Source of the DNA: Nocardia lijiangensis NBRC 108240
GTDB taxonomy: Bacteria > Actinomycetota > Actinomycetes > Mycobacteriales > Mycobacteriaceae
Length of the DNA stretch: 64,000 nucleotides
Assembly (NCBI RefSeq): GCF_001613045.1
Contig: NZ_BDBP01000030.1
Location: forward strand, 1 to 64,000
Direction: 5' to 3'
This document shows, in pieces, positions 17,285 through 26,430 of the stretch. Under the pieces are notes generated by a model. It saw only the letters and a list, made by a program, of their open reading frames with translations. It ran no database searches and was not told the origin of the DNA. Each line of letters opens with the position of its first letter. The first letter of the stretch is position 1. A program made the position numbers and the translations under genes.

Positions 17285-19207
17285 CTACGAGTTCATTTCG
17301 TAGGCGCCTGCGTGCGCGCGAGCCTCGGCGAGCACCTTGTCGAAGCGGGCGGCATCGAACGCGGGGCGGCGGACCAGGTCCAGCGCCCTTGCCTGCTGCG
17401 CCTTGGTCGCGTTCGGCTTGCTGTGCAGGGCGAGCGCGTTCTTGGCGAATTCCCGCACGAAGACGTCGAAGAGCTGGTCGAGCACGGCGGCGTCGGTGTG
17501 CTCGATCGCGGCCTGCTCCAGGATCAGCTGCGCGTACGGGATCGCCGTGAACAGTTCCCCGATCGCGAAGAGGAAGTCCACGTCGCGCTGCTGTTCGGCG
17601 GTGGGCGCGGCCGCGGCGAGCAGCGTCTGGAAGGACAGCGCCTGCTCCAGGAACACCGCGACGTTCGGCACGTGCGCGAACTTCTCGAACACCGGACGCC
17701 AGTCGGCGAACCGGATGCGGCCGAGACCCGCGCTCGGACCCTGCCGGAACAGGAATTCGTCGTCGGCGGCGTCGCGGCGGGTCGGCACCTCGGGGTACCG
17801 CGCGGCCGCGAGTTCCGCGCGCAGCTTGGGCACGGCCGCACCCGCCCGCGGGGCAAGCCGGCGGCTGGACCAGCTCAGCGCCGAGGACACCGCCCGCACC
17901 GCACCCTTGGGCGCGGCGGCCGTGCCGGGCAGCACGCGCAGTGCGGCCAGTCCGGCATCGGACGGGTGGAACATGTAGTTGGCCAGGAACTTCAGCGACA
18001 GCGCCATGTTCACGTGCACCGTGCCCTCCAGGCGGGGCAGCCCGAACAGGCCGAGCATGGCCATCGGGAAGTACATGTCGTTCTCGAAGCCGCGGGCGGC
18101 GATCACGTCGGCGAGATCCTCGATGATGCGCTGCCCCTGGCGCGTCACGGTCATCTTCTCGATCGCGTTGAACAGCAGGTAGCGCCGGTCGTCCGGGGAC
18201 GCCGAGCGCAGATAGTCGATGGCTCGCTCGCTGTAGAGCTTCATGCCGATCAGCCGGGCGTAGGAGTCGGTCAGCAGCGAGCGCACCTGCGGGAACTCGG
18301 TCACCCTGTGCCCGAACAGGATTCGATTCTCGGCGTGCGTGATCGACTCGTAGAAGGCGTGTTCGCAGGCGCCGACGGCGCCGAAGCCGAGGTTGAACTT
18401 GCCCACGTTGACGGTGTTCATCGCGGCGTGGAAGGCGGCCTCACCGCGATGCAGGATGTCCTCTTCGGCCACCGGATACTGCTCCAGATCGAAAGCGGCC
18501 ACGTACATCTGGCTGTCCACCACATTGCGGCGCAGCTTGTAGTTCTTGTGCTTGCTGTCCGCGACGAAGAACAGATACCCCTCGTAATCATCCTGCGCCG
18601 GTTTGGCATTCAGCGCCTTGGCGCTGTCGATGATCGGCATGTCGGCGCGGCGGCCGAACACCGAGACCATCCCGGCCAGGTTGCCGTTGCCGATGTAGTG
18701 CTTGCTGCCGGTCGCGGTGAAGCCGCCGCCGCGCTTGGGCTTCAGCACCATGTCGGTGGAGTACACGTCGGCGCCGTGCTCCTTCTCCGAGAGCCCGAAC
18801 GCGAAGATCTCGCCGGAGTCGAGCAGCGCCGCCGCGCGCTGCTTGGCGGCCTTGTTGTCGCTCTGCCAGATCGGGCCGAGCCCGAGGATGGTGACCTGCC
18901 AGACGTACCAGTAGGACATGCCGTAGAAGCCGAGGATCTTGCTCATCATCGCGATCCGGCCGGTGTCCCAGCGCTTGTTCGGATCGCCGTTGGCCTCGGC
19001 CGCCGGGGTGAGGAAGGTCGCGAAGACCCGCTCACGCTTGACGAAGTCGAGGAACTCGGAGTACCAGACGCGCTCCCGGTCGTCCCGCTTCAACGCCGCC
19101 TTGCCGCGCACCTCGAACCACTCGACCGTGGCGCGCAGCAGCCGCCGGGTCTCGGCGTCGAACTCGGCGAACTCGCAGGTCTTCGGGTTGAACAGGGTCT
19201 CGGTCAT
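17285..19207 (-). CDS. Acyl-CoA dehydrogenase/oxidase family flavoprotein
   Basis: A 640-residue protein, longer than classical acyl-CoA dehydrogenases (about 390) and close to acyl-CoA oxidases. The ATG at 19207 has GGAG about 6 bases upstream, preferred over an extended frame. The first 450 residues carry the fold: FAFGLSEKEHGADVYSTDM is the substrate-binding loop, and RILFGHRVTEFPQVRSLLTDSYARLIGMKLY is typical of the helical part. An extra helical domain of about 200 residues follows. It should oxidise an acyl-CoA at alpha-beta with FAD. It is divergent from a TetR gene 140 bases away, probably its regulator. Confidence 0.85.
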   Translation of the reverse strand: MTETLFNPKTCEFAEFDAETRRLLRATVEWFEVRGKAALKRDDRERVWYSEFLDFVKRERVFATFLTPAAEANGDPNKRWDTGRIAMMSKILGFYGMSYWYVWQVTILGLGPIWQSDNKAAKQRAAALLDSGEIFAFGLSEKEHGADVYSTDMVLKPKRGGGFTATGSKHYIGNGNLAGMVSVFGRRADMPIIDSAKALNAKPAQDDYEGYLFFVADSKHKNYKLRRNVVDSQMYVAAFDLEQYPVAEEDILHRGEAAFHAAMNTVNVGKFNLGFGAVGACEHAFYESITHAENRILFGHRVTEFPQVRSLLTDSYARLIGMKLYSERAIDYLRSASPDDRRYLLFNAIEKMTVTRQGQRIIEDLADVIAARGFENDMYFPMAMLGLFGLPRLEGTVHVNMALSLKFLANYMFHPSDAGLAALRVLPGTAAAPKGAVRAVSSALSWSSRRLAPRAGAAVPKLRAELAAARYPEVPTRRDAADDEFLFRQGPSAGLGRIRFADWRPVFEKFAHVPNVAVFLEQALSFQTLLAAAAPTAEQQRDVDFLFAIGELFTAIPYAQLILEQAAIEHTDAAVLDQLFDVFVREFAKNALALHSKPNATKAQQARALDLVRRPAFDAARFDKVLAEARAHAGAYEMNS

Positions 19208-19258
19208 CGGTGGCTCCTCGGCCGTGTCGGCGGCGCCCGGCGTCCGACCGGGCCACTT

Positions 19259-19270
19259 CATTCACGAATG
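19259..19270. promoter_or_regulatory. Candidate operator in divergent acyl-CoA oxidase/TetR region
   Basis: CATTC-AC-GAATG is a perfect inverted repeat with a 2-base spacer in the 140-base gap between the divergent genes. A nearby AT-rich stretch (TAGCATTATTGTTCATCA) stands out from the GC-rich background and probably contains promoter elements. The arms are short for a TetR site, so this is tentative. Confidence 0.35.
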
Positions 19271-19347
19271 TAGCATTATTGTTCATCAGTGTAGGAAACT
19301 GAGCAAGGGCCGCCCGACCTGGGAGAAAACCGGAGGACTTCGCTGCT

Positions 19348-19986
19348 ATGTTGGTGCCCATGGGTACCGAGCAAGCCGTGCGACCGCGTCAGCGGGCACG
19401 GCACCTCGGACCGGAACGCCGCCGCCCGCAGGTGCTCGACACGGCGCTGGCCATCGCCGTCGAGCACGGCGTCGCGTCCGTCACCATCGCCGCCGTCGCC
19501 GAGCGGATGAACGTCACCCGGCCGGTGATCTACGCCTGCTTCGCCGATCGCGTCGAACTCATCCAGGAACTCATCCGCCGCGAGGAGGCCCATCTCGTCC
19601 GAGGCCTGCTCGAGGCCACCCCGCGCCGCGCGGTCGACGCGGGCGAGACCGTCTTCGTCGAGGGTTTCCAGACGCTGCTGGAGATCGCCGCGGCCCGGCC
19701 GGATTCGTGGCGGCTGCTCTACGGCAATCCCGATCCCGCCGTGGCGGATTCGTTCGGCCGCGGCCGCAAGCTCGCGGTCGAGCGCTGCACCGAGCTGCTG
19801 CGCCCCACATTGCGCGCGTGGGGCACCGAAGACGCCGAGCGGAAGCTGCCGATCCTGGTGGAGCAGTGGGTCTCGGCCGGTGAGGGGGCGGTGCGCTCGC
19901 TGCTGGCCGACGAGGGCGACTGGACGCCGCAGACGCTCGGCGCCTTCGTCGGCGCCGCGGTCTATCGCGCGCTGCGCCAGGCCTGA
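19348..19986 (+). CDS. TetR-family transcriptional regulator
   Basis: A 212-residue regulator. A TetR helix-turn-helix lies at about residues 30-75: VLDTALAIAVEHGVASVTIAAVAERMNVTRPVIYACFADRVELI. The C-terminal domain has the TetR_C layout with Trp residues that may line a ligand pocket. Two ATGs are possible (19348 and 19360); neither has a clear ribosome site, and the second would shorten the protein by four residues. It is divergent from the acyl-CoA oxidase-like gene and likely represses it and possibly the MpaB-like gene, with an acyl-CoA or lipid as inducer. That is inference. Confidence 0.85.
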   Translation: MLVPMGTEQAVRPRQRARHLGPERRRPQVLDTALAIAVEHGVASVTIAAVAERMNVTRPVIYACFADRVELIQELIRREEAHLVRGLLEATPRRAVDAGETVFVEGFQTLLEIAAARPDSWRLLYGNPDPAVADSFGRGRKLAVERCTELLRPTLRAWGTEDAERKLPILVEQWVSAGEGAVRSLLADEGDWTPQTLGAFVGAAVYRALRQA

Positions 19987-20256
19987 CCCGCTGGTCGAAC
20001 GAAATCCGCCCGTGGTGGCCGCGGCGAAGGCACGCCCCGATCGCCGCCGGACTCGATCCGCCCGAAGCCCACGCGGCCAGCTCTCGTCCGGTATTTCTCC
20101 GGCGATCCCGCTTGGTTGTAGTCGAGATGCCGCCGAGTGGATCGATACATCGGCAGATTTGCACCCACACGGGCGCGTTTCCCGATCGTCTCGGGCGTCG
20201 GCTCACTACGATGGACGTCGACTGATCCGACCGGCGATCTGGCGGGAGGTGCGAGC

Positions 20257-21453
20257 ATGGCGTTCTATCGGCAGGTCGGCGCGGTGCCGCCGAAGCGGCA
20301 CACCCAGCACCGCGACGAGCAAGGCAGGCTCTACTACGAAGAGCTGATGGGCGAGGAAGGGTTCTCCGGCGATTCCGCGCTGCTCTATCACCGCGGCCTG
20401 CCACCCGCGATCGTCGACGCCACGGTCTGGGAGCTGCCGGACCAGACGACGACGACGAACCATCCGCTGCGCCACCGGCATCTGCGCCTGCACGATCTGT
20501 TCCCCGGCGACACCGCGGCCGAGACCGATCCGGTGACCGGCAGGCGGCTGCTGCTCGGCAACGCCGACGTGCGGATCTCCTACGTCGCGGCCAAGGGTGC
20601 CTCGCCGTTGTACCGCAACGCCATCGGCGACGAACTGGTGTACGTGGAAGCGGGCGAGGCCACCGTCGAGACCGTCTTCGGCGCGCTGCCCGTCCGCCAG
20701 GGCGACCAGGTCCTCATCCCGCGCGCCACCACCCACCGCTGGCTGCCCACTGGGCCGGAACCGTTGCGCGCGTATACGATCGAGGCCGCCAGCCACATCA
20801 CGCCACCCAAGCGGTACCTGTCGAAATTCGGCCAGCTGCTGGAGAATTCACCGTACTGCGAACGAGACCTGCACGGCCCGAACGGTCCGCTGCTCGAATC
20901 CGGTACCGACGTCGAGGTGCTGGTGAAGCATCGCGCGAGCGGCCGCGTGGTCGGCACCCGCATGATCTACGCGACCCACCCGTTCGACGTGGTCGGCTGG
21001 GACGGGTGCCTGTACCCCCTGACGTTCAACATTGCCGACTTCGAGCCGATCACCGGGCGCGTGCACCAGCCGCCGCCCGTGCACCAGGCGTTCGAGGGGA
21101 TCAACTTCGTGGTGTGCAATTTCGTGCCGCGCAAGGTCGACTACCACCCGCTGTCGATCCCGGTGCCGTACTACCACTCCAATGTGGACTCCGACGAGAT
21201 CATGTTCTACTGCGGCGGAAACTACGAGGCGCGCAAGGGGTCCGGAATCGGACCGGGCTCGGTGTCGGTCCATCCTGGCGGCTACGCGCACGGACCGCAG
21301 CCCGGCGCCTACGAGCGCAGCATCGGCATCGAGTTCTTCGACGAACTGGCCGTCATGGTGGACACCTTCCGGCCGCTCGAACTCGGGGAGGGCGCGCGGG
21401 CCTGCGAGGATCCCGCCTACGCGTGGACGTGGTCCGGTCGGGGACCGCAGTGA
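20257..21453 (+). CDS. hmgA: Homogentisate 1,2-dioxygenase
   Basis: A 398-residue non-haem Fe(II) ring-cleaving enzyme converting homogentisate to maleylacetoacetate in tyrosine/phenylalanine breakdown. Landmarks include VGAVPPKRHTQHR at the start, NFVPRKVDYHPLS, YYHSNVDSDEIMFYCGG and SVHPGGYAHGPQPGAYE, which contains His and Glu ligands of the iron site. The ATG at 20257 is chosen for its GGGAGGTG ribosome site. The preceding 270 bases, after the TetR gene, hold no gene I can support. The stop overlaps the GTG of fahA, so the two are translationally coupled. Confidence 0.95.
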   Translation: MAFYRQVGAVPPKRHTQHRDEQGRLYYEELMGEEGFSGDSALLYHRGLPPAIVDATVWELPDQTTTTNHPLRHRHLRLHDLFPGDTAAETDPVTGRRLLLGNADVRISYVAAKGASPLYRNAIGDELVYVEAGEATVETVFGALPVRQGDQVLIPRATTHRWLPTGPEPLRAYTIEAASHITPPKRYLSKFGQLLENSPYCERDLHGPNGPLLESGTDVEVLVKHRASGRVVGTRMIYATHPFDVVGWDGCLYPLTFNIADFEPITGRVHQPPPVHQAFEGINFVVCNFVPRKVDYHPLSIPVPYYHSNVDSDEIMFYCGGNYEARKGSGIGPGSVSVHPGGYAHGPQPGAYERSIGIEFFDELAVMVDTFRPLELGEGARACEDPAYAWTWSGRGPQ

Positions 21454-22631
21454 GGGCCCGCCTCGAGACACCGGACGATTCGCTGTTCGGCCCGGACAAC
21501 CTGCCCTACGGGGTCTTCGCACCGCCCGGCGGCGGACATCGGATCGGTGTGCGGTTCGGCGATCAGGTCATCGATCTCGCTCTGGCGCTGGATGATTCGG
21601 CCTTCGTCGCGACCGACCTGAATCCGCTTCTCGCGCGAGGACCCGCGCGCTGGCGCGAGGTACGCGAGCGGGTGCGCGAACTCGTCGAGTCCGAACTTCC
21701 CGTCGAGGCGGTGCATTCGCTCGCGGACGTGTCGATGGCGCTGCCGATCCGCGTCGGCGACTACGTGGACTTCTACGCGAGCATCGACCACGCCACCAAC
21801 CTCGGACGCCTCTTCCGCCCGGATGCCGAACCGCTGCTGCCGAATTGGCGGCATCTGCCGGTCGGCTACCACGGCAGGGCCGGAACCGTCGTCGTCTCCG
21901 GCACCGATATCGTCCGGCCGCACGGCCAGCGCAAAACGGACTCGGGCGCACCGGATTTCGGTCCCGCACGGCGGCTGGACATCGAGGCCGAACTCGGCTT
22001 CGTCGTGGGCGTCGGTTCCGAAATCGGCACGCCGATCGACATCGCCGAGGTCGAGGACCACCTGTTCGGCGTGGCACTGGTCAACGACTGGTCGGCGCGC
22101 GACATTCAAGCCTGGGAGTACCAGCCGCTAGGACCGTTCCTCGGCAAATCGTTCGCGACCTCGCTGTCGGCCTGGGTAACACCGCTGGCCGCCCTCGATG
22201 CGGCGCGGATCGCGCTGCCGGAGCAGTCGCCACCGCCGCTGCCCTATCTCACCGCCGCGGACCCGTGGGGGCTGGACATCGACCTGACCGTGCGCTGGAA
22301 CGGCCACACCGTCGCCCATCCTCCCTACGGTCGCATGTACTGGTCACCCGCGCAGATGCTGGCGCACCTGACGGCCAATGGCGCCGCCACCCGCACCGGC
22401 GACCTCTTCGCCTCGGGCACCATCTCCGGCCCCGATCCGGACCAGCGCGGGTCGTTCATCGAATTGTCCTGGGGTGGAAAGGAACCCGTGCCCGTCGGCG
22501 ACGAGAAGCGGACGTTCCTGGAGGACGGTGACGACGTGGTGATCACCGCCTCGGCACCGGGAACCGGCGCGGCCCGCATCGGGCTCGGCGAGGTGCGCGG
22601 GCGGATTCTGCCCGCGCGCAATCGGTCCTGA
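21450..22631 (+). CDS. fahA: Fumarylacetoacetase
   Basis: A 393-residue hydrolase of fumarylacetoacetate to fumarate and acetoacetate, the last step of homogentisate breakdown. The GTG overlaps the hmgA stop (GTGA). The family core is clear: DYVDFYASIDHATNLGRLF, LPVGYHGRAGTVV, the metal-binding acidic residues in DIEAELGFVVG, FGVALVNDWSARDIQAWEYQPLGPFLGKSF, and the end GEVRGRILPAR. No maleylacetoacetate isomerase gene is adjacent. A strong hairpin follows. Confidence 0.94.
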   Translation: MRARLETPDDSLFGPDNLPYGVFAPPGGGHRIGVRFGDQVIDLALALDDSAFVATDLNPLLARGPARWREVRERVRELVESELPVEAVHSLADVSMALPIRVGDYVDFYASIDHATNLGRLFRPDAEPLLPNWRHLPVGYHGRAGTVVVSGTDIVRPHGQRKTDSGAPDFGPARRLDIEAELGFVVGVGSEIGTPIDIAEVEDHLFGVALVNDWSARDIQAWEYQPLGPFLGKSFATSLSAWVTPLAALDAARIALPEQSPPPLPYLTAADPWGLDIDLTVRWNGHTVAHPPYGRMYWSPAQMLAHLTANGAATRTGDLFASGTISGPDPDQRGSFIELSWGGKEPVPVGDEKRTFLEDGDDVVITASAPGTGAARIGLGEVRGRILPARNRS

Positions 22632-22646
22632 TCTATTCGGCCCGAT

Positions 22647-22692
22647 GCCCGCAAGGCAACGGCCTGCCACCGCGAAAGCCTGCCTTGCGGGC
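22647..22692. terminator. Hairpin between fahA and the convergent secreted-protein gene
   Basis: GCCCGCAAGGCA at 22647-22658 pairs perfectly with TGCCTTGCGGGC at 22681-22692 across a 22-base loop. It sits between two convergent genes, so it can serve both strands. There is no long T-tract, as is usual in actinobacteria. Confidence 0.7.
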
Positions 22693-22712
22693 GGTTATTG
22701 GAGCCTCAGAAG

Positions 22713-23051
22713 TCAGAGCCGGATGATGCGCCCAGCCACACCCCATCCGGCGCTGGACCAGTTGGGGCCGAAGCACGCCACCGTGCCCGCCTGTCCGACA
22801 GGCAGGTCCTGGCGCACCGTGAACTGGCCGAGGGCCGGCGGAAGGGCGGCGAAGTTGTATCCGATGCAGTCGACCTCGAGCCGGTAGCTGCCCGCACCGC
22901 CTTGGCAGATCCCGTTGTAGGCCCACGGTCCGTTCATCGATCCTGAGCAACCGGGCTCGGCGGCAGCCGTTCCGGTGGCCGTCCCCGTGAGGGCGACTGC
23001 CACAGCGGGAGCTGCCAGACACATCGCTATTGCTCGAGCCGAGATTCGCAT
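22713..23051 (-). CDS. Small secreted protein with four cysteines
   Basis: A 112-residue protein with a clear Sec signal peptide: basic start MRISARA, hydrophobic core, and an Ala-rich cleavage region ending near residue 31 (GTAAAEP). The mature part of about 80 residues has four Cys (GCSGS, GICQGG, VDCIGY, VACFGP), suggesting two disulfides. Similar short proteins are common in Nocardia and mycobacteria and have no assigned function. GGAG lies upstream of the ATG. It is monocistronic between two terminators or promoters. Confidence 0.72.
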   Translation of the reverse strand: MRISARAIAMCLAAPAVAVALTGTATGTAAAEPGCSGSMNGPWAYNGICQGGAGSYRLEVDCIGYNFAALPPALGQFTVRQDLPVGQAGTVACFGPNWSSAGWGVAGRIIRL

Positions 23052-23355
23052 ACTGAGCTCCGAATGTTGTTGGGGATTGATTACATGGGATGTATTCGAC
23101 GCTGTGGCGCAACACGTTACAGAGTTGAGGCTGTGGCAAGGAGGCGAACGCGCACGAATCGCGGACGCGCGGTAGTCGGAGGTTCACCGAGATCGGCGCG
23201 GACTCCAAAGCGGGAGATAGCCCCGGTTCCCTAATAGTGATGGCTCACACTTCTATCCACAGACGTGCTCAGCATCACCATCGCTGCCGATTCAGTTCGG
23301 TCGGCCGTCCGGTCTACGGTTCGGGGGATCACCCATCGGAGGGGAGCCCGCGGCC
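23052..23355. other. 304-base intergenic region, divergent promoters
   Basis: This region lies between the secreted-protein gene (minus) and the MMPL gene (plus). The left part is comparatively AT-rich (ATGTTGTTGGGGATTGATTAC) and probably contains the promoter of the secreted-protein gene. I see no open frame with coding character, no clear long inverted repeat and no RNA signature. GGAGGGGAG near 23337-23345 is the ribosome site of the MMPL gene. Confidence 0.5.
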
Positions 23356-25641
23356 ATGTTGACCACCCTCGCTCGGTTCGCCGCAGCGCGCCCGCGCGTC
23401 GTTCTCGGCATCGCGCTCCTGCTGATGCTGCTGTGCGGCCTGTTCGGGGCGACCGCGCAGTCGCACATGAAGTCCGGCGGGTTCGTCACCGAGGACCTGG
23501 ATTCGGTGCGGGCCGGCGAGTTCATCACCGACCACTTCACCGGCGGGGACCCGAACTACGTCCTGCTCATCCGCGCCGAGGACGGGGTGGACAGCGCGGC
23601 CGCCAAGGCGGCCGGACAGCGAGTCACCGATCAGCTGCGCACCTATCCCGAGGTCAGCGGCATCCAGTCGTATTGGTCGACGCGGCCCGACCTGGCGCAG
23701 GCGCTGCGCGGCGCGGACGGTCGAAGCGGGCTCGTCGTGGCCAGCATCGAGGGTGACGACGGCGAACTCAGCGAGCGCGCGGCGAAGATCAGCGCGGTGG
23801 TCCAGAGCAGCGACGAGGGCGTTACCGTTCAGGCGGGCGGGTTGGCCGCCACTTTCGCGGACATGAACGCGCAGATCAGCGAGGACCTGATCGTCGCGGA
23901 GGCGATCGCTTTGCCGCTGACCGCGCTCTTGCTGATCCTGGTGTTCGGCAGCGTGGTCGCCGCCGCGCTGCCGGTTGCGATCGGCCTGTTCGCGATCGCT
24001 GCCGCGATGGGCATTCTGCGGGCGCTGACGGCGATCACCGACGTCTCGATGTACGCGCTGAACATGACCACCGCGCTCGGTCTCGCGCTGGCCATCGACT
24101 ACAGCCTGTTCATCGTCAGCCGCTACCGCGAGGAACTGGATCGCGGCCTGGATCCCGCTGCGGCCGTGGTGCGCTCGATTCAGACGGCCGGACGCACCGT
24201 GGTGTATTCGGCCTTGGTGGTCGCGCTGTCGCTGGCGGCACTCGCCGTGTTTCCGCAGTACTTCTTCAAGTCGTTCGCCTACGCGGGCATGGCGGTGGTC
24301 GCTGCGGCGGCGGGCGCCGCGGTGATCATTCTGCCCGCGATTCTGGTGCTGGTCGGCGATCGGGTGAACGCCCTGGACCTGCGGGTCCCGTTGCGCCGCA
24401 TGCTCGGTCGGCCCGCACCCGCGGAGCGCGCGCCGGAGCGAAGCCTGTGGTACCGGTGGGTCGTCGGGGTGATGAAGCGCGCCGCGCCGGTCGCGGTGAT
24501 CACGACCATCGGACTGCTGCTACTCGGATCCCCTTTCCTATCCGCGCATTTCGGCTATCCCGATGATCGAGCGCTGACGCAGTCCGCGCCGAGCCGCCAG
24601 GTCGGTGACGCGCTACGCAGCGACTTCTCCGCCGACCTCGGCGCGAGCGCCTATGCCGTGCTGCCCGAATTCCACGGCAGCCAAGCCGAAATCGGGGCGT
24701 ACGCCGCGGCGCTGTCCAAGGTGGCCGACGTGCCCGCGGTGTTGTCGAGTGACGGCGTCTACGTCAACGGCCTGCGGGCGGCCGCCGCGCCGCCCGGGAT
24801 GTCCGGCGCGGAAGGCGCTTTCCTGTCCATCGGGACCCGGCTCGATCCGTACTCGACGGCGGGCAAGGATCAGCTCGCCGAGTTCCGTGCGATCCCGGCA
24901 CCCGGCGATGTGCTGTTCGGCGGCGCGGCCGCGCTCAACCAGGATTCGGTCTCCGCGATCGCCGACCGGCTGCCGCTTGCCGGCGCGCTCATCGCCGTCA
25001 CCACCTTGCTCCTGCTGTTCCTCTTCACCGGCAGCCTGCTGCTTCCGGTGAAAGCCCTACTGCTCAACATCCTTTCGCTGGCCGCGACCTTCGGCGCGAT
25101 GGTGTGGATATTCCAGGACGGGCACCTGTCCGGACCGCTCGGCTTCACCCCGACCGGAAAACTCGACCTCGCGATGCCGATCCTGATGTTCAGCCTCGCG
25201 TTCGGTGCGTCGATGGACTACGAGGTGTTCCTGCTCTCCCGGATCAGGGAGGAGTGGCTGGCGGGCGAGAAGACCGCGGCGGGCAATACCCACGCCGTCG
25301 CCATGGGTGTGGCGAGGACCGGCCGGATCTTCACCGCCGCCGCGCTGTTGATGAGCATCGTCTTTCTGGCGCTGGCCAGTTCCGGTGTCGCGGCCATGAA
25401 GCTGTTCGGCATCGGGTGCGCGCTCGCGGTGCTCAGCGATGCGACGGTGATCCGAGCGCTGCTTGCACCGGCGCTGATGCGGGTGATGGGGACCGCCAAC
25501 TGGTGGGCGCCCAAACCTCTTGCGGCGCTGCACCGGCGCTTCGGATTGTCCGAGGAAACGGAGCGAGACGTGGTCCTCACCACTGGGACCGACGCTGGGC
25601 GGGCGCCCGTCGACAAGGTTCCCTCCGCGGTGCACGAATAG
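23356..25641 (+). CDS. MMPL/RND-family membrane transporter
   Basis: A 761-residue transporter with two repeated halves, each a helix, a large external loop and a cluster of five helices. The conserved Asp-Tyr pairs of proton-driven MMPL proteins are present: GLALAIDYSLFIVSRYREEL in the first half and AFGASMDYEVFLLSRIREEW in the second. The start has GGAGGGGAG about 10 bases upstream. MMPL proteins export lipids or drugs across the membrane; no lipid-synthesis gene is adjacent, so the cargo is unknown. It converges on a TetR gene 12 bases downstream. Confidence 0.92.
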   Translation: MLTTLARFAAARPRVVLGIALLLMLLCGLFGATAQSHMKSGGFVTEDLDSVRAGEFITDHFTGGDPNYVLLIRAEDGVDSAAAKAAGQRVTDQLRTYPEVSGIQSYWSTRPDLAQALRGADGRSGLVVASIEGDDGELSERAAKISAVVQSSDEGVTVQAGGLAATFADMNAQISEDLIVAEAIALPLTALLLILVFGSVVAAALPVAIGLFAIAAAMGILRALTAITDVSMYALNMTTALGLALAIDYSLFIVSRYREELDRGLDPAAAVVRSIQTAGRTVVYSALVVALSLAALAVFPQYFFKSFAYAGMAVVAAAAGAAVIILPAILVLVGDRVNALDLRVPLRRMLGRPAPAERAPERSLWYRWVVGVMKRAAPVAVITTIGLLLLGSPFLSAHFGYPDDRALTQSAPSRQVGDALRSDFSADLGASAYAVLPEFHGSQAEIGAYAAALSKVADVPAVLSSDGVYVNGLRAAAAPPGMSGAEGAFLSIGTRLDPYSTAGKDQLAEFRAIPAPGDVLFGGAAALNQDSVSAIADRLPLAGALIAVTTLLLLFLFTGSLLLPVKALLLNILSLAATFGAMVWIFQDGHLSGPLGFTPTGKLDLAMPILMFSLAFGASMDYEVFLLSRIREEWLAGEKTAAGNTHAVAMGVARTGRIFTAAALLMSIVFLALASSGVAAMKLFGIGCALAVLSDATVIRALLAPALMRVMGTANWWAPKPLAALHRRFGLSEETERDVVLTTGTDAGRAPVDKVPSAVHE

Positions 25642-25653
25642 CGCCGCAGAGCC

Positions 25654-26337
25654 CTACGACTGCATGCCCCGCCCGACGTAGACCACGCCGACGAATTCGG
25701 TCAGATCGTCGATCAGCGTCTGCACGTCGTCACGTGCGCCGCCGTCGTCGTGGTGGTGCAGCCAGTCGGCGACCAGCTCGAACAAGCCGCCGATGGTGGC
25801 AAGGGCCAGGGCCAGCCGCCTGCGCTGAGCGCGCTCGTCCGGCGCGGGGCCCATCGACCACTCGCCGTCCAGGAATGCCGCCGCCCAGCGCCGGTTGCCG
25901 CGGCGCTGCTTCTCCACCGTCGGCGAAATGCCGCCCGCCTCACCGAAAGTCACCTTTGCCAGGCGCGGGTCGTCGGCGATCGCGTGCACGAACGCGCCGA
26001 TGACCGCCGCCGCGCGCTGCGACCAGTCGAGCTCCGACACCTCCGCCGCCACCTCGGCCACGCGCTGCTGGATCTGCACCGTGATCTGTTCGAGCAGCGC
26101 GGTGTAGCAGGCCTCCTTGCTGTCGAAATGGTCGTAGAACCCCTTCGTTCCGACGTAGGCGCGCTGACAGATCTGTTCGATCGATGTACCCGAAAAGCTT
26201 TGTTCGGCAAACAGTTCGGTCGCGGCCTCCAGCAGTTGACTGCGTCGCTGCGCGCTGCGCTGCTCGGCGTCGAGGCCGCGGATCCGGCGCCGGGCCGGGG
26301 CCGGGCGGGATCGCGCGGCGGATTCGCTGCGGGTCAT
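25654..26337 (-). CDS. TetR-family transcriptional regulator
   Basis: A 227-residue regulator with a basic, Arg/Pro-rich N-terminus, an HTH at about residues 32-78 (LLEAATELFAEQSFSGTSIEQICQRAYVGTKGFYDHFDSKEACY) and a TetR C-terminal domain ending GVVYVGRGMQS. It is divergent from the secreted lipase gene across 93 bases and convergent with the MMPL gene, so it may control one or both. The gap contains AAGA-TG-TCTT, a short inverted repeat at best. Confidence 0.85.
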   Translation of the reverse strand: MTRSESAARSRPAPARRRIRGLDAEQRSAQRRSQLLEAATELFAEQSFSGTSIEQICQRAYVGTKGFYDHFDSKEACYTALLEQITVQIQQRVAEVAAEVSELDWSQRAAAVIGAFVHAIADDPRLAKVTFGEAGGISPTVEKQRRGNRRWAAAFLDGEWSMGPAPDERAQRRRLALALATIGGLFELVADWLHHHDDGGARDDVQTLIDDLTEFVGVVYVGRGMQS

Positions 26338-26430
26338 GTCACGACGATAGCGGTAGCCATTTCAGAAAGATGTCTTGTTGGTAACGCGAACTCGTGCTGT
26401 AATCGCTGCACCGATGAGGGAGGGACCGAG

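Noticed and set aside
19987..20256. Possible small gene before hmgA
   Set aside because: Frames here are short, Arg-rich or extend the hmgA frame upstream of its good ribosome site; none has a recognisable motif.
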